Below are positions 46,369 to 54,907 of a stretch of 64,000 nucleotides of DNA, one piece after another. Source of the DNA: Cellulomonas terrae (lineage in GTDB: Bacteria; Actinomycetota; Actinomycetes; Actinomycetales; Cellulomonadaceae); assembly GCF_007990265.1 (NCBI RefSeq), contig NZ_BJWH01000011.1, positions 1-64,000 on the forward strand. Reading direction: 5' to 3'. Made by a program: the position numbers and the translations under genes. Numbering within the stretch: the stretch's first letter is position 1; the number at the start of each line of letters is the position of its first letter. The notes beneath the pieces were generated by a model, which saw nothing but the letters and a program-made list of their open reading frames with translations, did not search any database and was not told the DNA's origin.

Positions 46369-47676
46369 ATGCTCAACTCACGACAGGCATGGTTAGGAGC
46401 CGGCAGCGCAGCCGTGCTCGCAGCAGGGCTCACCACCTCCGGGATCGCCGGTGGCGGTGACCGCGACGAACGAGACCACGGCCGCGGCGGTGACCGGGCC
46501 GTCGCGAAGAACGTCATCTTCATGGTCGGCGACGGCCTGAGCCTCGCGGCGCGGGACGCCACGCGGCTGGCGACCGTCGGCAAGGACGGGCAGCTGCAGA
46601 TGGACTCGCTGCGGTACGCCGGTTGGACGCACACCGACTCGCTGGACCCGGAGGATGCCGTCACCGACTCGGCCGCCGGCGCCACGGCGTTCGCGGCCGG
46701 CGTTCTGACGTACAACGGCGCGGTGTCGGTGGACGTGAACGGGAACCCGGTCAAGACGCTCCTGGAGCACGCGAAGGACCTGCGCAAGGCGACCGGGCTG
46801 GTCACGACGGCCCAGGTCACGGACGCCACCCCCGCCGCGTTCGGGTCACACGTGCCCGACCGGGGCACCCAGACCGAGATCGCCCGGCAGTTCCTGGAGG
46901 TGACCAAGCCGGACGTCATCCTGGGTGGGGGCGAGGACTGGTGGTACCCCGTGGGCGACCCGGGCGCCTACCCGGACGACCCCGCGGACCCGCGGCCCGA
47001 GGTGAGCAAGAGCACGATCGGCAACCTCGTCGAGCGGGCCGAGGGCCTGGGCTACGACTACGTCAGCACCCCCGGCGAGCTCGCAGCGACGCGGTCCGAC
47101 AAGGTCCTCGGCCTGTTCGCCAACGAGGAGATGTTCGAGCAGTTCCCGGAGGGTCAGGGCGACGAGTACGCCCCCGTGGTGCCGCTCACCACGATGACCG
47201 CCAAGGCGCTCGACATCCTCTCGCGCGACCGGCAGGGCTTCTTCCTGGTCGTCGAGGAGGAGGCCATCGACGAGTTCGCGCACAACAACAACGCTGCTCG
47301 CACCATCCAGGCCGGGCAGGCGCTGGACGCGACCGTGGCGCTGGTCCGCGAGTACGTCGCGAAGCACAAGGACACGCTCGTCGTCGTCGTCGGGGACCAC
47401 GAGACGGGCGGGATGGCGATCGAGAACGTCGACCCGGACGACGAGTCCGGCGACACCGCGAGCACGGACCCCGGGGTCACCCAGAGCCTCGAGGACGGGC
47501 CGTTCCCGATCGCGAACAGCGACCTGGAGTTCACGATCGACTGGACGACGGGCGGGCACACCGGTGCCGCGACCCCGCTGACGGCCGAGGGCCCGCGGGC
47601 CGAGCGACTGGCTCGGGCGCAGGACAACACCGACGTGTTCACGGTGGTCCTGGACGCGATGCGCGGCCGGCGCTGA
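46369..47676 (+). CDS. phoA: Secreted alkaline phosphatase
   Basis: A 435-residue phosphomonoesterase. An N-terminal signal sequence (WLGAGSAAVLAAGLTTSGIAG) exports it; an Arg/Asp/Gly linker follows. Catalytic features are intact: metal-binding Asp55 in MVGDG, nucleophile Ser101 in TDSAAGATA, EEEAIDEFAHNN and VVGDHETGGM for the second metal site, and GGHTGAATPL near the C-terminus. It releases phosphate from organic esters outside the cell. ATG 46369 has a GGGGGA upstream at about 10 bases. It is separated from the sugar operon by 103 bases and is probably independent, ending in a strong terminator. Confidence 0.92.
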   Translation: MLNSRQAWLGAGSAAVLAAGLTTSGIAGGGDRDERDHGRGGDRAVAKNVIFMVGDGLSLAARDATRLATVGKDGQLQMDSLRYAGWTHTDSLDPEDAVTDSAAGATAFAAGVLTYNGAVSVDVNGNPVKTLLEHAKDLRKATGLVTTAQVTDATPAAFGSHVPDRGTQTEIARQFLEVTKPDVILGGGEDWWYPVGDPGAYPDDPADPRPEVSKSTIGNLVERAEGLGYDYVSTPGELAATRSDKVLGLFANEEMFEQFPEGQGDEYAPVVPLTTMTAKALDILSRDRQGFFLVVEEEAIDEFAHNNNAARTIQAGQALDATVALVREYVAKHKDTLVVVVGDHETGGMAIENVDPDDESGDTASTDPGVTQSLEDGPFPIANSDLEFTIDWTTGGHTGAATPLTAEGPRAERLARAQDNTDVFTVVLDAMRGRR

Positions 47677-47681
47677 CGGCA

Positions 47682-47717
47682 CGACGAGGGCGGCGGCAGG
47701 CGCCGCCGCCCTCGTCG
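47682..47717. terminator. Bidirectional stem-loop after alkaline phosphatase
   Basis: A 16-base perfect stem starting CGACGAGGGCGGCGGC (47682-47697) closes on its complement (47702-47717) around AGGC. It begins five bases after the phosphatase stop and ends five bases before the convergent hydrolase stop, so it serves both genes. Confidence 0.85.
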
Positions 47718-47721
47718 GTGC

Positions 47722-48546
47722 TCACGAGCGGAGGAACTCCAGCAGGTCCGCGTTGATCGTCGCGGCCTCCGTGGTCGGCATCCCGTGCGGGAACCCGGCG
47801 TACGTCTTCAGGGTGCTGTTCTGGAGCAGCTCGGCGGACAGGGGGGCGGAGTCGGCGTAGGGGACCACCTGGTCGTCGTCGCCGTGCATCACCAGCGTGG
47901 GGACCGTGATCTTCTTCAGGTCCTCCGTGAAGTCGGTCTGGGAGAACGCGACGATGCCGTCGTAGTGCGCCTTCGCGCCGCCCATCATCCCCTGGCGCCA
48001 CCAGTTCTCGATGATCGCCTCGGACGGCTCACGGCCCGGGCGGTTGAACCCGTAGAACTGGTTCGCGGCCAGGTCGCGGTAGAAGTTCGACCGGTTGGTG
48101 GCCACCTGCTCCTGCAGACCGTCGAAGACCTCCTTCGGCAGCCCGCCCGGGTTCGCCTCCGTCTGCACCATGATCGGTGGGACGGCGCTGATCAGGACCG
48201 CCTTGGCCACGCGGCTCTCGCCGTGCCGGGCGATGTAGTGCACGACCTCGCCACCCCCGGTGGAGTGCCCGATGTGGACGGCGTCGCGCAGGTCAAGGTG
48301 CTCGGTGAGCGCCGCCAGGTCGTCGGCGTAGTGGTCCATGTCGTGGCCGTCGCTCGTCTGGGTGGAGCGGCCGTGACCCCGGCGGTCGTGCGCGACGACC
48401 CGGTACCCGTGCTGGAGGAAGAACAGCAGCTGGGTGTCCCAGTCGTCGGCCGACAACGGCCAGCCGTGGCTGAAGACGAGCGGCTGGCCCGAACCCCAGT
48501 CCTTGTAGAAGATCTCCGTGCCGTCCGTCGTGGTGATGGTGCCCAT
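47722..48546 (-). CDS. Alpha/beta hydrolase, non-heme chloroperoxidase-like
   Basis: A 274-residue cytosolic hydrolase close to the cofactor-free haloperoxidase/esterase group. [13 protein letters not shown] provides the oxyanion hole, Ser95 is the nucleophile in [10 protein letters not shown], Asp lies in [10 protein letters not shown] near 227 and His in [11 protein letters not shown]. The tryptophan-rich [10 protein letters not shown] lid is characteristic. ATG 48546 has GGAG 9 bases upstream. Physiological substrate unknown; family members act as esterases or perhydrolases. It is first in a run of three minus-strand genes only by position, with 82 bases of plain sequence before it. Confidence 0.87.
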   Translation of the reverse strand: MGTITTTDGTEIFYKDWGSGQPLVFSHGWPLSADDWDTQLLFFLQHGYRVVAHDRRGHGRSTQTSDGHDMDHYADDLAALTEHLDLRDAVHIGHSTGGGEVVHYIARHGESRVAKAVLISAVPPIMVQTEANPGGLPKEVFDGLQEQVATNRSNFYRDLAANQFYGFNRPGREPSEAIIENWWRQGMMGGAKAHYDGIVAFSQTDFTEDLKKITVPTLVMHGDDDQVVPYADSAPLSAELLQNSTLKTYAGFPHGMPTTEAATINADLLEFLRS

Positions 48547-48628
48547 TGAACGTACTCCCGTGGCTCGGTGTCGCAGACCTTCCCGAGCGTAGGTGTGGCT
48601 CACGGGCGCCGCGAGGCGTCGGCGGACG

Positions 48629-48937
48629 TCAGTCGGCGGAGGCGACCCGCTGCCGGACGAGCTCGACCAGCCGGCCGACGTTGAGGGTCCACCCGACGCC
48701 GAACACCCGGGGGCTGATCAGGTGGGCGCTCTCCGGGTCCCACATGCGTTCCTTGACCCGGGCGAGGGTCGGGACGCGGAAGTCGTAGGGCACGAAGCCC
48801 AGGACTCCGTTCCACTGGCGTTCCTCGGGTGGCGTCCGCAGCTCCTTGACGACGGCGGCCACCGCCAGTCCCAAGGTGATCAGGCGGATCAGCTTCTGGA
48901 GGTCCATCCCTGTCGCGCGCTCGTCCTGCGATGCCAT
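48629..48937 (-). CDS. DUF5808-like small protein
   Basis: A 102-residue protein with one short hydrophobic segment ([15 protein letters not shown]) and a C-terminal motif [12 protein letters not shown], which matches the conserved core of the DUF5808 family (W-N...P...G-x-G-W-T-L-N). Function is unknown. ATG 48937 has AAGGAG 5 bases upstream. It lies between two alpha/beta hydrolase genes on the same strand without overlap, so no partnership is implied. Confidence 0.68.
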   Translation of the reverse strand: MASQDERATGMDLQKLIRLITLGLAVAAVVKELRTPPEERQWNGVLGFVPYDFRVPTLARVKERMWDPESAHLISPRVFGVGWTLNVGRLVELVRQRVASAD

Positions 48938-49003
48938 CTCGACTCCTTGGTCGGCGGGTGCTCACCCCCATCGTCCACCCGCCGGGTGCCGGGCCTCCAG
49001 CAC

Positions 49004-49873
49004 TCACCCCGCGCCGTCGAGCACCTCGCGCAGCCGGGCGGCGAACGCCTCCGGCTGGCCCGCCTGGCCGAACTCACCACCGAGGAACCCGCCGTGGTTG
49101 CTGGGGAACACCGTCAACGGCTGCCCGAGGGCGTCGGCCAGCGCCGCCGACGTGCGCCAGGTCAGCGTGTCCTGGCTCTCGACGCCGCCCGCGACGACCA
49201 CCCGCGTCGGTGCGCCGGTGAGGGCGGCCACGTCGGGACGATACGCCGTCACGGCGTTCGAGGCGCCGGAGAGCAGCGGGTCGACGCGGGACCCGTCGTC
49301 GGCCGTCGGCAGCCCGAACGTCGCCGGGTCGGGCAGCTCGCGGCCGAAGTCGTCGGGGAACGGGCCCTGCACGGACGTCAGGGCGATGAACGCCGCCATC
49401 CCCGCGCCCCACCCCCGCTGGTGGTAGACCTCCTGGACGCGCTGCTCGGCGGCGAACGCCTGCGCGGCGTCGGGCAGGACGGACAGCACAGGCGGCTCGT
49501 GGGCGACCAGGACGCGGACGTCCTGCGGGTGTGTCGCCACCAGGTGCAGCCCGGTGACGGCGCCGCCGCTGCTGCCGAACAGGTCGACGCTCCCGCCGAG
49601 CTCGCCGATCAGGCGGTGCAGGTCCTCGGCCTGCTGCTGGGGTGAGTTCGTCAGGTCGCCGTCGCTGCGGGTGCTGCGGCCCAGGCCCCGCGGGTCGTAC
49701 GTCACGACCGTCCGGTCGGGGAAGTGGGACGCGAGCGTGCCGAAGCCGGACGCGTCCATCGGCTGACCGACGAGCAGCAGCGGCACGCGCCCGTCCGCCG
49801 CCGGGAGCGAACCACGGATGTCGTAGGTGAGGGTCGCCCCCGGCACGTCCAGGGTGAGCGTGGTCTTCGGCAC
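49004..49873 (-). CDS. Alpha/beta hydrolase
   Basis: A 289-residue hydrolase. LLLVGQPMDASGF is the oxyanion loop, YDPRGLGRS the strand-4 turn, Ser102 in FGSSGGAV the nucleophile and His near 260 in FPSNHGGFLGGEF completes the triad. The overall pattern resembles hydrolases that TetR-type regulators often accompany, but no regulator is adjacent. No signal peptide. Substrate unknown. A 303-base gap holding at most one tiny reading frame separates it from the divergent symporter gene. Confidence 0.85.
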   Translation of the reverse strand: MPKTTLTLDVPGATLTYDIRGSLPAADGRVPLLLVGQPMDASGFGTLASHFPDRTVVTYDPRGLGRSTRSDGDLTNSPQQQAEDLHRLIGELGGSVDLFGSSGGAVTGLHLVATHPQDVRVLVAHEPPVLSVLPDAAQAFAAEQRVQEVYHQRGWGAGMAAFIALTSVQGPFPDDFGRELPDPATFGLPTADDGSRVDPLLSGASNAVTAYRPDVAALTGAPTRVVVAGGVESQDTLTWRTSAALADALGQPLTVFPSNHGGFLGGEFGQAGQPEAFAARLREVLDGAG

Positions 49874-49934
49874 GGTGTTCTCCTGTCGGCGGCGAGGTCT
49901 CGCCAGTATCTCGTCGCCGTCACGGCCGCGCAGG

Positions 49935-50081
49935 TCAGGGCAGCAGCACCCGCACCGGCTGCGTCGTCCCGCCGCTGGTCAGCGTCCAGGTCCCGTCGTC
50001 CATCGGCAGCAGCGTCCACGTGCCGCACCCGGCCGCGTCGCTGCCCGTGCGGACGGCCGTCAGGTCCGTGCCCCTGTTCAC
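49935..50081 (-). CDS. Possible 48-residue protein (doubtful)
   Basis: A short frame with GC-rich third positions and a repeated GTWTL pattern (CGTWTLLPMDDGTWTL) that looks like a two-strand beta hairpin. GTG 50081 has no good ribosome-binding site; the same frame extends back to a GTG at 50159. No homologue recognised. The rest of the 303-base gap (49874-49934 and 50082-50176) shows no other signal. It may be a remnant of a longer lost gene. Confidence 0.3.
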   Translation of the reverse strand: MNRGTDLTAVRTGSDAAGCGTWTLLPMDDGTWTLTSGGTTQPVRVLLP

Positions 50082-50176
50082 GGTGTGACCACCGTCTCGG
50101 AAGAAGACGGCGGGGTCGGCCGGTTGCGAACGGAGGCTGGAGACACCGGCCGCCGCCACACCCCCCGGGGAGCCCC

Positions 50177-51580
50177 GTGTCCGAGACCACCACGCCGCGC
50201 CGTCGCCGGCTGCGCCTCCCGTCCTTCTCCGTCCAGGTCCTGCTCGGCCTCGCTCTGGGCGTCCTGCTCGGCTGGGTCGCGCTGCAGCTGGGCCCCACCG
50301 CCGCCGGGGACCCCAACTGGCTGACCACGACGCTCGACACCATCGGCTCGTCGTTCGTCACGCTGCTCAAGACGATCGTGCCGCCGCTGGTCTTCCTCGC
50401 GATCGTCGCCTCGATCGCCAACCTGCAGCAGGTCACCAACGCCGCGCGGCTCGCCTGGCAGACGCTGCTCTGGTTCGCGATCACCGCCGCGATCTCCGTC
50501 GCGATCGGCATCGGCCTGGGCCTCGTGTTCCAGCCGGGCAACAGCTCGACCCTCAGCCCCGAGGCGGGCTCCGAGGTGGGCACCACCGGCAGCTGGCTCG
50601 ACTTCCTCAACGGCCTGATCCCGAGCAACTTCCTCGGCCTCGGCGCCAGCACCCAGGCCGCGGACGACGGGACCCTGACCACCGGCATCTCGTTCAACGT
50701 GCTGCAGATCGTGGTCGTCGCGATCGTCGTCGGGATCGCCGCGCTGCGCACCGGGAAGGCCGCCGAGCCGTTCCTCGGCTTCACACGGTCGGCGCTCGCG
50801 GTCGTCCAGAAGATCCTCTGGTGGGTCATCCGCCTCGCGCCGCTGGGCACCCTCGGCCTCATCGGCCGCGCCGTCGCGACCTACGGGTGGGACCTGCTGG
50901 CGCCGCTCGGGTCGTTCGCCGTCGCGATCTACACCGGCCTGGCCCTCGTGCTGTTCGTGGTCTACCCCGTGATCCTGCGGACCAACGGCCTCGGCATCCT
51001 CAGCTTCTTCCGCGGCGCCTGGCCCGCCATCGAGCTCGCGTTCGTGTCCCGGTCGTCGGTGGGCACGCTGCCCGTGACGCAGCGCGTCGTCGAGCGCAAC
51101 CTCGGAGTGCCGCGCTCGTACGCGTCGTTCGCCGTGCCGCTGGCGGCCACCACGAAGATGGACGGCTGCGCCTCGATCTACCCGGCGATCTCCGCGATCT
51201 TCGTCGCGCAGCTCTTCGGCATCGACCTGTCGGTCACGGACTACCTGCTCATCGCGTTCGTCTCCGTGGTCGGCTCCGCCGCGACCGCCGGGCTGACCGG
51301 GGCCGTGGTCATGCTGACCCTCACCCTGTCGACCCTCGGGCTGCCGCTCGCGGGCGTCGGCCTCCTGCTGGCCATCGACCCGATCCTCGACATGGGCCGC
51401 ACGGCCGTGAACGTCGCGGGGCAGGCGCTGGTGCCGACGATCGTCGCGAAGCGCGAGGGGATCCTCGACGTGGAGCGGTACGCGTCGGCATCGGCGGAGG
51501 ACCTGTTCTCCGACGACGAGCCCGCCGACGCCGACGTGGACGCCGAGGACCGTCGACCGGAGCCGGTCGCCGTCGGCTGA
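50177..51580 (+). CDS. Dicarboxylate/amino acid:cation symporter (DctA/GltP family)
   Basis: A 467-residue secondary transporter of the DAACS family, taking up C4-dicarboxylates, glutamate or aspartate with sodium or protons. About eight helices plus two re-entrant hairpins are predicted. Signatures include the serine-rich hairpin FVSRSSVGTLPVTQR and the TTKMDGCASIYPAI motif, with VGSAATAGLTGA for the second hairpin. The usual asparagine-containing NMDG of TM7 reads KMDG here. GTG 50177 follows GGGGAG by 4 bases. The C-terminal 40 residues are acidic and unstructured. It converges with dinB, two bases apart. Substrate choice cannot be decided. Confidence 0.87.
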   Translation: MSETTTPRRRRLRLPSFSVQVLLGLALGVLLGWVALQLGPTAAGDPNWLTTTLDTIGSSFVTLLKTIVPPLVFLAIVASIANLQQVTNAARLAWQTLLWFAITAAISVAIGIGLGLVFQPGNSSTLSPEAGSEVGTTGSWLDFLNGLIPSNFLGLGASTQAADDGTLTTGISFNVLQIVVVAIVVGIAALRTGKAAEPFLGFTRSALAVVQKILWWVIRLAPLGTLGLIGRAVATYGWDLLAPLGSFAVAIYTGLALVLFVVYPVILRTNGLGILSFFRGAWPAIELAFVSRSSVGTLPVTQRVVERNLGVPRSYASFAVPLAATTKMDGCASIYPAISAIFVAQLFGIDLSVTDYLLIAFVSVVGSAATAGLTGAVVMLTLTLSTLGLPLAGVGLLLAIDPILDMGRTAVNVAGQALVPTIVAKREGILDVERYASASAEDLFSDDEPADADVDAEDRRPEPVAVG

Positions 51581-51582
51581 CC

Positions 51583-52779
51583 TCACGCGTCCGGCAGCAG
51601 CGGCACGGCGATCCCCTCGCCGCGCCGCAGCAGGCTCGCGCGCACCACCGCCTGCGTGCCGAACCGCACCGCCACCGCGTCGACCGCCTCGTCGAGCCCG
51701 CCGTGGTCGGGGTGGTCGAGCGGGAGGGTCAGCTGCACGAACCGGTCCGACGACAGCCCCGTCAGCGCGACCCCCACGAGCGTGATCCCGCGCTCGCGGA
51801 TGAGGGGACCGGCAGCCTCCAGCAGCTCGAGGGCCACAGCAGCGATGTCCTCGGACGAGTCGGTCCCGGCGGCGACCGACCGCGACCGGGTGGCCTTGGT
51901 GTAGTCCTCGAAGCGCAGCCGCAGCACGACCGTCCGCGCGATCCGGTCGGCCTTGCGCATCCGTCGGCACACCCGGTCGACGAGCCCGAGCAGCGCGGCG
52001 CGGACGAACGCCTGGTCGTGCGGCCCGTGCCCGATCGCACGCTGCGCACCGATGGAACCGCGCGACCGGCCGACCTCGACCCGGGCCGGCGTGTGCCCGT
52101 GCACGACCGCGTAGAGGTGCCGGCCACCGGCCGGACCGAGCGCCGCCACGAGAACCGACTGGGGGAGCGCCGCGACATCCCCGGCGGTGCGCAGCCCGTA
52201 CGCGTGCAGCTTCGAGGCCGTGACCTCGCCGACGCCCCACAGCATCTCCACGGGCAGCGGGTGCAGGAACGACTCCTCGTCGGCCGGGAGCACCAGCAGC
52301 AGCCCGTCCGGCTTGGCCACCCGCGACGCGACCTTGGCCAGGAACGGCGTGCGCGCCACGCCGACCGTGATGGGCAGCCCGACGACGTCCCGGACCTGCG
52401 CGCGCAGCCGCGCCGCGATGTCGACGGGCGCGACGTCGATCTTGTGCAGGCCGCCGACATCGAGGAACGCCTCGTCGATCGACACGCCCTGGACCAGCGG
52501 TGTGGTCTGGTGGAACAGCTCGAACACGGCCTTGCTGGCCTCGACGTACGCGTCGAACCGTGGCCTGACGATGATGAGTCCGGGGCACAGCGCTCGCGCC
52601 TGCCGGCCTCCCATCGGGGTCGTCACGCCGCGGCGCTTCGCCTCGTACGACGCCGCCAGGATCACCCCGCCGCCGCCCACGGCGACCGGCCGGTTGCGCA
52701 GGCGGGGGTCGTCGCGCTGCTCGACGGACGCGTAGAAGGCGTCGAGGTCGGCATGCAGGATGGTGGAGCGCACGAACAC
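51583..52779 (-). CDS. dinB: DNA polymerase IV (Y family)
   Basis: Translesion polymerase, 398 residues. The catalytic carboxylates lie in HADLDAFYASVEQ (near residue 9) and SIDEAFLD (near 101), with YEAKRRGV in the fingers. A helix-hairpin-helix thumb (GVGEVTASKLHAYGLRTAGDVAAL) and little-finger domain follow. The C-terminus lacks a clear QxxLF beta-clamp peptide; LTLPL near residue 358 is the nearest candidate. GTG 52779 (or GTG 52773) lies inside a LexA-type box, so transcription is SOS-controlled and may be leaderless. It produces error-prone bypass of lesions. Confidence 0.92.
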   Translation of the reverse strand: MFVRSTILHADLDAFYASVEQRDDPRLRNRPVAVGGGGVILAASYEAKRRGVTTPMGGRQARALCPGLIIVRPRFDAYVEASKAVFELFHQTTPLVQGVSIDEAFLDVGGLHKIDVAPVDIAARLRAQVRDVVGLPITVGVARTPFLAKVASRVAKPDGLLLVLPADEESFLHPLPVEMLWGVGEVTASKLHAYGLRTAGDVAALPQSVLVAALGPAGGRHLYAVVHGHTPARVEVGRSRGSIGAQRAIGHGPHDQAFVRAALLGLVDRVCRRMRKADRIARTVVLRLRFEDYTKATRSRSVAAGTDSSEDIAAVALELLEAAGPLIRERGITLVGVALTGLSSDRFVQLTLPLDHPDHGGLDEAVDAVAVRFGTQAVVRASLLRRGEGIAVPLLPDA

Positions 52780-52787
52780 ATGTTCGA
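52772..52787. promoter_or_regulatory. SOS (LexA) box of dinB
   Basis: On the minus strand TCGAAC-ATGT-GTTCGT matches the actinobacterial LexA consensus TCGAAC-N4-GTTCGA at all but the last base. It covers the proposed GTG start codons, so LexA would sit directly on the transcription/translation start. Confidence 0.82.
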
Positions 52788-52826
52788 ACAGAGGTCTGAC
52801 ACTGCGCCAGCCACTAAGGTCCCGCC

Positions 52827-53204
52827 ATGCACCGGATCATGCTCCGCGAGGTCATCATCGACGCCCCCGCGGCCGACATCGACGTCGTCACCACGTTCTG
52901 GGCAGGCGCCCTCGACGCGACCCCGCACCCGATCCCGGGGGAGCCGTTCGTCGCCCTGCGCGACGCCGCGTCCCTGCCGCACGTGGCCACCCAGAGCCTC
53001 GGCGGTCACGACGGCCCGCGCTTCCACCTCGACATCGAGACCGACGACCTCGACGCCGAGATCGCGCGGCTGGAAGGGCTCGGTGCGACCGTCCGCACGC
53101 GCTACGACGACTACGCCGTGATGGTCGACCCCGTCGGGCTGCTCTTCTGCCTGCTGCCGCCGGTGTCGGAGGAGTTCGCGACGCGGTCGAGGCCCGTCGG
53201 GTAG
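52827..53204 (+). CDS. VOC-family (glyoxalase/bleomycin-resistance fold) protein
   Basis: A 125-residue protein with paired beta-alpha-beta-beta-beta modules of the vicinal oxygen chelate superfamily: EVIIDAPAADIDVVTTFWAGAL at the start, RFHLDIETDDLDAEIARLEGLGA in the middle and VMVDPVGLLFCLLPP at the end. Only scattered metal ligands (His67 of FHLDIE, Asp/Glu) are present, so enzymatic activity is uncertain. It is divergent from dinB, 47 bases apart, and shares its promoter region including the SOS box. Substrate unknown. Confidence 0.8.
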   Translation: MHRIMLREVIIDAPAADIDVVTTFWAGALDATPHPIPGEPFVALRDAASLPHVATQSLGGHDGPRFHLDIETDDLDAEIARLEGLGATVRTRYDDYAVMVDPVGLLFCLLPPVSEEFATRSRPVG

Positions 53205-53210
53205 CGCTCG

Positions 53211-53327
53211 TCAGTCGTAGAACGGCGGGAGGAGGTCGGCGGTGTCGTCGTCGCTCTCGACGCGGACGGTGCGGTCGTTCGTGGTCTGCCGGTCCGGGTC
53301 CGGCAGTCGCCACCAGGGTGCGTTCAC
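53211..53327 (-). CDS. Possible 38-residue acidic protein
   Basis: A short frame NAPWWRLPDPDRQT...ADLLPPFYD with GC-rich third positions, beginning at GTG 53327 after a weak GAGGA. The same frame stays open back to 53477, overlapping the YCII gene. Its Trp-rich start and acidic DDD centre look protein-like, but no family is recognised. Position immediately after the YCII stop suggests it is cotranscribed. Confidence 0.38.
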   Translation of the reverse strand: MNAPWWRLPDPDRQTTNDRTVRVESDDDTADLLPPFYD

Positions 53328-53400
53328 GCGTCCGATCCTCGTCGGGCCGCCCCGCAGCCACCAGGGACGTTCGTCCTGGTCAGCGGGGAGACCCGACCGC

Positions 53401-53781
53401 TCACTCCCAGACGTACGCCGGCCGCAGCTCCGCGACGCTCCCAGGCCCGGCGAACTGCGCCGCGACCTCCTCCGCACGCTCGCGCGTGGCGCAGTCGACG
53501 AGGAAGAACCCCGCCAGGTGCTCCTGCGTCTCGGCGTAGGGTCCCTCGCTGGCCAGGGAGTCCCCGCTGCGCCAGCGGTACACCGTGGCCGACGCGGGGT
53601 CGGCCAGAGCCTCCGCCGTGACGAGCTCGCCGTTCGCCGAGAGCTCCCCGAGCAGCCCGTCGAACCGGCGGTCCGCCTCGTCGTGCTCGGCGACCGCCAG
53701 CGCGCGGCCCTCGTCGGTGAACCGGGACGTCGGGTGCGCCCACGGCTTGGGGTTGGCGTGGATGAGGATCAAGTACTTCAC
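53401..53781 (-). CDS. YCII-related domain protein
   Basis: A 126-residue protein of the YCII/DGPF superfamily: KYLILIHANPKPW at the start, EHDEADRRFDGLLGEL, and GPYAETQEHLAGFFLVDCAT, the conserved core with a His and Asp that may form a catalytic pair. In actinobacteria such proteins often sit beside ECF sigma factors, but none is adjacent here. GTG 53781 follows AAGGAGG and overlaps the stop of the MobA-like gene (GTGA), so it is cotranscribed with that gene. Biochemical role unknown. Confidence 0.85.
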   Translation of the reverse strand: MKYLILIHANPKPWAHPTSRFTDEGRALAVAEHDEADRRFDGLLGELSANGELVTAEALADPASATVYRWRSGDSLASEGPYAETQEHLAGFFLVDCATRERAEEVAAQFAGPGSVAELRPAYVWE

Positions 53782-54392
53782 GGTGTGCCTCCTTGGTCGG
53801 GTGCTGTCGGGGCATGACGCGGAGAGCGAGCAGGTCTCGACACGCTCTGCTCGTCGATGTCCAGCCCGTGGTGCAGGTCGCCGCACTCGACCTCCTCGAC
53901 GCCGTGCGCGACCAGGTAGCCGCGAGCGCCCCGGTCGCCCGTGAGGGTGTCGGCCAGGCCGGCCCAGTGATCAGCGCCGATGACCACCGGGTGCCCCGGG
54001 CGCCCGTCGTAGACCGCCTGGCGGAGCGTGCTGCGGTCCCACGTGGTGGTCAGGCGCCCGACGACGCTCACGGGCGTGCCGGGCAGGTCCACGAGCGTGA
54101 CCACGACGGCGTCGCCGTCGGCGTGCGCCAGACCCGTGCGCAGCGACGCGCCCAGCCCGTCGGACCACCGCGGCGCGACGACGCAGGTGACGCGCGCGTC
54201 GTCGGGAACCAGCGCGCGCGCCTCGTCGGCCGCCGCGCCCAGGACCACCACGACGCTGCCGCAGCCCCCGTCGAGCAGCAACCGCACCGCGTCGGCGAGC
54301 CACGGCACCACGAGCGCCTTCGGGCCACCGTGCCGCGTACCCGCTCCGGCGGCGAGCACGATGCCGCTCAGGCTTGCGTCGGTGGGAGGCAC
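53778..54392 (-). CDS. MobA/MocA-like nucleotidyltransferase (molybdenum cofactor maturation)
   Basis: A 204-residue NTP-transferase with the N-terminal loop VLAAGAGTRHGGPKALV (12-28) that binds CTP or GTP, and VVTLVDLPGTP with the metal-binding Asp near residue 100. Homologues attach CMP (MocA) or GMP (MobA) to molybdopterin for xanthine-dehydrogenase-type or DMSO-reductase-type enzymes. Its place at the edge of a xanthine dehydrogenase/purine-degradation block favours the MocA role. GTG 54392 is used. It diverges from the OHCU decarboxylase gene. It ends in a His/Asp-rich tail (DLHHGLDIDEQ). Confidence 0.8.
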   Translation of the reverse strand: MPPTDASLSGIVLAAGAGTRHGGPKALVVPWLADAVRLLLDGGCGSVVVVLGAAADEARALVPDDARVTCVVAPRWSDGLGASLRTGLAHADGDAVVVTLVDLPGTPVSVVGRLTTTWDRSTLRQAVYDGRPGHPVVIGADHWAGLADTLTGDRGARGYLVAHGVEEVECGDLHHGLDIDEQSVSRPARSPRHAPTAPDQGGTP

Positions 54393-54442
54393 GTCCCGTA
54401 CGGTGCCAGTGCGCGCGTGCGGAGCGCTACCGGGAGGCAGCC

Positions 54443-54907
54443 TTGACGATCGACGACGGACCCGAGACGCGGACGCGCCTGGCGACCGCCCTGCACGTGA
54501 CGCGGTGGGTCGACGAGGTCGCGTCCGGCTGCCCGTACCCCTCCGTCGACGCGCTCGTCGGTGTCGCGGACCTCGCCGCCCGCCGGCTGACCCCGTCGGA
54601 GGTCGACGAGGCTCTCGCCGCCCACCCCCGGATCGGCGAGCGGGCGACCGGCCTGAGCAGCGCCGAGCAGGCGGCGTCCGCGACCGACGACCCCGCGCTC
54701 GTCGAGGCCATGGCCGTCGGCAACGAGACGTACGAGCAGCGGTTCGGCCGCATCTTCCTCATCCGCGCCGCCGGCCGCAGCCGCATGGAGATCCTCACCG
54801 AGCTGCACCGCCGGCTCGGGCTCTCCGACGCCGAGGAGGCCGCCGTGGTCGCCGACGAGCTCCGCCAGATCGCGCTCCTGCGCCTGCCGACCCTGTTCGC
54901 CTCATGA
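54443..54907 (+). CDS. OHCU decarboxylase (ureide pathway)
   Basis: 2-oxo-4-hydroxy-4-carboxy-5-ureidoimidazoline decarboxylase, 154 residues, producing S-allantoin from the product of HIU hydrolase. AAHPRIGE carries the catalytic His and SSAEQAAS the following Glu/Gln, both family signatures. TTG 54443 is proposed because GGGAGG sits 5 bases upstream; a GTG at 54374 extends the frame by 23 residues without a site. The N-terminus is slightly short against the family. The stop overlaps the HIU hydrolase start (ATGA). Confidence 0.87.
   Translation: MTIDDGPETRTRLATALHVTRWVDEVASGCPYPSVDALVGVADLAARRLTPSEVDEALAAHPRIGERATGLSSAEQAASATDDPALVEAMAVGNETYEQRFGRIFLIRAAGRSRMEILTELHRRLGLSDAEEAAVVADELRQIALLRLPTLFAS

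Noticed and set aside
50082-50176. N-terminal extension of the 48-residue frame to GTG 50159
   Set aside because: The extension overlaps the symporter leader and has no ribosome-binding site, so I kept the shorter version at low confidence.
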